From assembly GCF_030936135.1 (NCBI RefSeq), contig NC_082602.1, forward strand, positions 3,410,001 through 3,474,000: a stretch of 64,000 nucleotides of DNA. Reading direction: 5' to 3'. The position numbers and the translations under genes were made by a program. Below, one piece after another: positions 58,022-64,000 of the stretch. Each line of letters opens with the position of its first letter. Within the stretch, counting starts at the first letter, position 1. The notes under the pieces were generated by a model. The model made no database searches, was not told the DNA's origin, and was given only the letters and a program-made list of their open reading frames with translations. This DNA comes from Gavia stellata. Lineage: Eukaryota > Chordata > Aves > Gaviiformes > Gaviidae.

Positions 58022-61000
58022 ACAAAGCAGAGGCTTCTTCCACCCTAAGCTGCGCCCTGGGGAGATCTCGTCCAAAATGTTCAGGAAGAGCTTCTGCCTG
58101 CGCTACCAGCATCGAGGGAAGCACGAGGAGCCTGTGCTTGCGTGCTGCCAGCCAGCTCAGCAGGCCTCTTCACCCAGGCAACGCTGAGCCACGGTCAAGG
58201 CTACTCAAATAACCTGTTTTCCTCCCAACTTGGCACTGAACTGACCAATCCATTAAAATTGTTTTGGATCCTGTCAAGAGACACCACTTCAAAAGCGTTA
58301 CTGAAGTTACAGTGGTCAGTGGGTATAAAGACCTTGGTGAGTGGACACAAGCTTTTAAACAAGCAAGGCTTAGAGTTTTGTTTTTTTTAAATATTAGTTA
58401 TCCAATAGTGATTCTAGAAACTGAATCTCACATTTTGTTATCTCGACATCCAACAGTCTCAGAGATACATCAATTTCTAAATGGGCTAGCAGCAGCAGCA
58501 CTGCTCACAGAAATGCACGCCCTCCCCTCGCACCAGAATACCAAGGACCCCAGTAACAAGGACAGACACATTCCTGCCCAGCCCGATGAGTGTCCCATTT
58601 GCAGTATAAGTGGCTCTAACAGCAGAGACTGAATAAACCCTGTAGCATGATAGTTCAGGCATTTGTCTAAGACCATAAATTTGTTTAGATCCCATGTATG
58701 AACAAGCTGAAATTCCTTGGGGTTTTGTTTGGTTGTTTTTTGGTTTTTTAAAACACACAAGTGTCTTGCATCCTGGAAGATTAATTCAACTGCTACACTA
58801 CAGAAAAATCTGAAGTACTAGATTGCCTCAGTCTCTCCAAAAGGTTCAAAGCACTGCACATGAACTGCTGCAGTGAACCAAGCCAACTCTGTCAGCAGGT
58901 TGGCAACTACTTTTTTTTTTTTTTAAAGGAACATTATTTGCAAAGAAAACACAGCCAAGGGGTGCAAGGAGCAGAAATAGACTCCCACACTCAAGATGCC
59001 TCCATCCCAAGTCTTACTTTTTGCCCGTACCGCTCCCAGATTAAGAAATACAGCAACAACAGCTCCCCTGTTGGGAGAAATTACAAAACTTTCCCAATGC
59101 TGCTGGTGGGTGGGAGTTACGCCAGCAGCACCCGTCTTGCACAGCAAGGTTTTATGGACCTTCCAAACATTAGAGTCCAAACCCTGCCTTTGGGAGATAC
59201 TCCTTGTTTGGTACCTTCATTATTACACCTGATACATCATCATCATTTTGATCTTTACTTGCTTGAATCTCACGCAACCCACAGTTCTTCACCCTTCACA
59301 TGAATTTCTGAGACACCTACCTTGGTGTTCTGTGAGATAAGCAAGTTTCACCCAGAATCACGCGCAACAGCGCAGCCAATTGGAAATCCAAAGAATCAAC
59401 ACTTCATCTCCCTCTTGGGGCTGCATTTTAAACAAGACTAAGCTTTGGCATTGATGTATGCCCTGCATCCCTCTCTGAGGCTCAGCTGCCTGCTTGCCAA
59501 CACATTCCCCACAGGCTGTCAGCGTGTGCCATCCATCTTGCACCGGACTTAAGTGTCCGCAGAGCATTTTACCTTCAAGGAAGCTTTAGGGAGGAAGCTT
59601 CCCTGGACCAGTCGATGCTAACACAAACACATATTACATGAATCCCGAGTGTTGCTACCATAAAATATAGCTCTATCTACTATACAGATGAAGCCTCATG
59701 ACTACAGGAGTGTGATCTGTCACATTACCTTAATTAAGGAGACCCCAGGCTGTGCTGCCACTGAAAGGGGCTGCCTTCCCAACTCCTGCCCATGACCATG
59801 CTCTCTGATGGCCTCTTGTGCGCTCAAGCACAACCATTTTTCTTCTGTGAGGACAGTTATCAGCTGGATAAGAGAACCGATAAAACTTGCTGCCTAGCCA
59901 CGTGACTGCTGGTTTTCCTAGTTGTGGCATTTACAAGTGGAAGATGAGAAATAACCTATCACCCCTGCTCCCATCTGGGGCTGGCATTTTCTTTCTAAAT
60001 AGAAATTAAGTCTAGCATTAGTAGAACCTTAACCTTACTAAGAACCATACCCCTTTTTGGCAGATCTTGGTTTGCATTCATCCTTGTTCCCCAGCAAAAA
60101 CCACGTGAGCATTGCCAAAAGCGGCAGCTGAAGCTTTGACAACTTCAATTGAATAAAGCTAAGAAAAATTAAAGCCTCAAATACTACATTGACTGTTCAG
60201 GAGTACTTTGTTCTCCATGAATGGAGGACATGAATTCCTCAGATGAATTTTCTAACTTGACTTCCATAAAAGCACAGTGGTAACTTTTAGCCCTCACAAG
60301 GACATCGCCACATGGCTGGGTCAGACCTTTGTTTTCGCATTGCTTAGAGAAGACCGCTGTATTAATGAACTACAGACATTTACTTCAATAAAAGCGCCAC
60401 TATTAATTTGGGGGTTTAAACTCACTCTGGAGCCCAGGCAATACATCAGCACTCTAAGACACACACAGAAAAGCTTATTTGCTCTCATCAACCCCAACAT
60501 CTCTTTGTAATAAACCCAAGTTAGCAGCCAAATTCACCTTTCTTCAGAAACCTGTGCATATTTTCTCTAAGCTTCTAACTCAAACTTTCCCTTAGGCAGA
60601 AGGCGCCTTGTCAATGCCGCAATCACCTAATCAAAATGAAATCCATATTAAGCAGCACAGAAGCGGAGAAGCCCCTTGAGCTCGCTCCTCCCTTCAAGTT
60701 CAGGGTTACAATTACCCAAAATTAATACCACGCCCTTCGCCTCTTCCCCCAGTCCAATTTCCCACTATTCAGTGGGCAGGAAATACAAAGCACCTTTCTT
60801 TCATAGGAACCAAAGTACTGTTTTCTGAAAGAGGTACTGAATTTCTACTAAGAGATCAGATCGGTCCTGTCCCACTTCAGCTGTCTCCCAAGGCTCACGT
60901 CACCCTCAGCTAACATTGTAGTTACGTGCTTTATAATACCTAGAAAAGGCAGAAGATCTTCGGGTCCAGATGCTGAGATTCAGCGCTTCAGGAAAAGAAT

Positions 61001-64000
61001 AAAGTAGGATTTGAAAGACTGCTAAATCTGCTGGCAACCAAGTAAAGTAACTCATCACTTATGCCTACTCACTTCTATCTGCAGGTGTGCACTAAGATAC
61101 CAGCTTACCATAAACCTCTGAGGAAGATACAGTTAGAAGATACCTGGCACCTAAGCGCTGACTGCCAGGACCACAGGTGCCCCCAAGTAACTAGCTTGGG
61201 CTTGTGCTTTCGAAAGCCAGATTTCTAGAGGAACGATGTTTTAAGGTCTCAAATTCTCACCATGCTTAAAATAAATTAAGAACGCTTTCAGTATGCTTCC
61301 AAGTGGCTTGCTTGCAGGATGAGCCAAGGGCATGTTTCTTCTGCCGCATTTCCTCTTTCAGGTCACAAGCTGAGAAACACCACTAAAGCCAAACAAGTTA
61401 GGAAATTTTTGTAAACTTCAATCTGAAACACCAACACAAATAAATACAAACCTCTGACTACCAGCCTCTCTTCCAGTGCAAGACTCACCCAAACTGTTCA
61501 AAGCTTTTCATTAAGTAACTCTTTGAAAACAGCCGAGTCCAGCAATTATTACACTGTGCACCGCAGTCAACAGCCTGGCTTTGGGATCCTCAGACCAAGA
61601 GTGGACCTTCTTTTATTTGCCATGATTTAGTACATTCGTCAGGTATTTGCCCAGTAAAATCTGAGGAGAGGTGTAGGATGCCTCACCTCTCTTTCCTCCT
61701 GGCAAGTGGCCCACATAGAATGCATAACACAAACCTCACCCAGCCATTTAGAATAGGAGAGAAGTAAGGAAAAGCCTGTTTTTATAAAAATAGAGCATCT
61801 ATTTCTTTCAGAAGGAACCTCTTGAAGACAAATAATGTTTATTTTGGTATATACACAGGAAAATGGTAAGCACAGCTGGTACATAGACCATACAATAAAC
61901 CATCCAACCCAGGTGCCTGCTAGCCATTTACCCAGCTTCGGCACCATACGCATTCTCAGTGTCTGCTAAAGGCAGGAAGAAGAGTACCACGGCTTTTCGC
62001 AAAACATAAAAGTATTGGTTCCATCAGCATGGACCAAGGCACAACACCTTTCACATGCAGCATGAAAGAAAGTAAAGTTAAAATAAAGTTGCAGTCCTAA
62101 GGGCAAAAGAGCGGAAAATCATTCGCCCTCCCTGCTTGCCTGATCCCATCACAACAGCTGTAAGCACCATAGATTTTTGGCACATGTTTTTGGCAGCATT
62201 TATTTAGAAAATAGTGCCTTGTTTGGTAAAACAAGGCTCATGGAAGTCCGTAACAGGACCTTTCTTAGATTTCTAGCTGCAGAGAACGGAGACTCAAACT
62301 GGAGACGGGTTTCTCACTCTCGACAATAACTAACAGAGAACCAACACCACACCACCTCACTCGGCACACTTGCTGTGCAACCATACCGCTGCTCGACTTT
62401 TACCACCAAATTTCACAGGGTTTAAAACACAAGACCAATCTTCTCTTCCGCATATGGGGCAGGCATCCTCGCCGTGCTCAACCTCTGTCCCTAACCACCA
62501 ATAGCTGTTCCTGTGCTCAGCACAGCGAGCCCACACAGCTGACACATGGAAAGCCCACCTCCAGGATCTCCAGAAGGATTCCCTTCCTGCCCAGGACTGT
62601 CCCTTCGCTGCCTGTAGCTTTGCCTGACCACAGCCAGAGCTCCCCTTTTTCTTGGGAAGGGGAACAAACTCTCCTCCTGTCCCTGGGCATCGTTCCTTGG
62701 CAGTTTGCACTTCCGGGCCCTGGGAAAATGCTCAGGAGATGATCCATGCCGCAGTCACCTTGCTCAATATCTCACCGCTCAGGGGACTAGTTCCAACTTT
62801 ATGTACAGAGCAACCTGTATATAGCCTCGAGTTCAAGGAAAAAGCATGAGGGACTGCCAATATTTTTATCTGCATCTTTTTCAAACAGGAATTTTACTGA
62901 TTAACCTGCACCTCATGTTCAAGAACATTTGGCTATGGTGTGTAGAAATATGTAACACATTTCAGAGAAGCTAATATCCTCAAGTACACAGCAGTTAACA
63001 CATTTATATTGCAATTCCCTATACACATGCCTAAACTTCCAGCATAAGCTTTTCATACATGGTCTGATGACACAACTAGAAGCTTCCCTACACAAATTGA
63101 GCATTTTTACCATTAAAAATCAACTTTCCTGGTTTTATTTAAAGGGCTAACAGTATACACAATTTTCAGCATTCTCAGACTTAACTTGCTCTAGACTAGA
63201 TAAAAACAGATTTGGGTTTTTTTGTACACCAATGCCTTCACCAAAGCTGGTGAAAAACCACACAGGTATTGATGGTTTACATGGGAACAGTCAAGAGCAG
63301 AGTCTGCGTGCAGTAGGGCTTGGCACAGCCACCAAGCCCTGGGCTGATATTCTCAACACCTGAAAATTCGCATGCAGAGAAACTAAACTGAAATCTCAAC
63401 GTATTCTATACAACAAGGTTAGTTTGAAAACAGTCTCACACTAATTCTGTCATTTCTAGAGTAATTTTTCAGTGCAGATGCTGTAATTTAGTATCTGCAT
63501 AAGTGATAGCGGTTAATTCCTACAACCTCTGTTTGACACTCAGATTTGTGTTTCAGGTAGTCTAAAATCATATACAATCACATCTTGTCCACAGAGAATA
63601 GAACTGAAGTCCAGCTAAGCAAAGGGCTACAGAAAGATTATCTAATTGCTGCTACACATCATCAGTAACGCACAGGGCAATAGCCGAGAGAGTGATGTTA
63701 ACGTGCAGATGGACAATAATCTAATTAACAGTGACCTTTTTTTCTCTTCCATTGCTTACAGGTCAAAATATTTGAATTGCTTTGAAAAGCGAGATGTCAT
63801 CAAAATTTCCCTGCTGTTCTGGGAAATCCCTAGATATAATAATTGCTTTAACCAGCCAAGTCACACCGCAAGGTTCGCATCTCAAAATGAATACTTGAAT
63901 GATGCAATGAATACAAACAAAGGGATTTCCATTTAATGTGCACTGCACAGGAAGCAAGACTTCACAATTAAATGCCTCCCTTCTCTCCCCGCTCCAGAGA

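Larger units (their letters stand above)
19310..64000 (-). other. MCU: MCU gene, exons 2-8 and 3' UTR (exon 1 not found)
   Basis: This is the gene for the pore-forming subunit of the mitochondrial calcium uniporter, which drives calcium uptake across the inner membrane with MICU1/2 and EMRE. Seven coding exons are visible at 34091-34022, 29953-29783, 28838-28734, 25503-25343, 24856-24653, 22534-22418 and 21231-21154. All junctions are GT-AG and all phases agree. They give 906 bases, 301 residues plus the stop, equal in length to human residues 51-351. Exon 1, which encodes the targeting peptide and is expected to be GC-rich, was not found up to base 64000. The first intron is therefore at least 30 kb if exon 1 lies beyond the edge. 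The 3' UTR ends near 19310. Confidence 0.96.
34092..64000 (-). other. Presumed MCU intron 1, about 30 kb
   Basis: This is sequence upstream of MCU exon 2 to the window edge. A GC-rich exon 1 with a mitochondrial presequence ending on a codon border was looked for and not found. It contains an LTR remnant (38373 to about 39050), an AATAAA plus A-tract (45971-46011), a series of exon-like segments on the minus strand (49.4-57.7 kb) and an NRF1-type palindrome (58006-58021). In the remainder I see only AT-rich unique-looking sequence. It could instead be partly intergenic if exon 1 is present in a form I failed to recognise. Confidence 0.65.

Noticed and set aside
58264..58632. Plus-strand ORF of 122 codons
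   Set aside because: No family resemblance, no splice or promoter context, and composition like the surrounding intron.
59018..59067. Minus-strand segment reading ELLLLYFLIWERYGQK between an acceptor and a donor
   Set aside because: Another frame is also open across it, and its phase did not link with neighbouring candidates. Probably chance.

Overview
The window is avian nuclear DNA. It carries CR1 LINEs with the ATTCTGTG-type octamer 3' end, LTRs of the bird endogenous-retrovirus type, and two genes in an order I recall from human 10q22 (MCU followed by OIT3). The species cannot be fixed from sequence alone. Both genes read on the minus strand, so transcription runs from high to low coordinates. 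All exon borders were read by eye from GT/AG sites, reading phase and remembered family sequence; no alignment was run.

Left part (1-13266, minus): the 5' half of OIT3 (LZP), a liver-type secreted ZP-domain protein. Five coding exons are present: a signal-peptide exon, a large D8C-domain exon and three EGF-type exons, all joined in phase 1. The ZP-domain exons and 3' end must lie beyond base 1. The intron between exons 3 and 4 holds a 5'-truncated CR1 LINE on the plus strand. Its reverse-transcriptase frame is open for 579 codons, and its 3' UTR is interrupted by an odd G/T-only tract.

Middle (13267-19310): about 6 kb between the genes, with one old CR1 fragment. Then the 3' UTR of MCU, with its AATAAA at 19332-19337.

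Right part (19310-64000, minus): MCU, the pore subunit of the mitochondrial calcium uniporter. Exons 2 to 8 are complete and in frame. They encode 301 residues plus the stop, matching human residues 51-351 in length, with the DIME selectivity-filter motif intact. Exon 1 (targeting peptide and promoter) was not found, so bases 34092-64000 are read as the first intron. That stretch holds an LTR remnant, an NRF1-type palindrome, an AATAAA followed by an A-tract, and a weakly supported series of minus-strand exon-like segments (about 49.4-57.7 kb) that I could not assign to any known gene.

The two genes are neighbours but not a functional pathway: MCU acts in the inner mitochondrial membrane and OIT3 is secreted. 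No demonstrably new biological system was found. The best leads are the exon-like series, the perfect hairpin in MCU intron 7 and the G/T tract in the CR1 tail.
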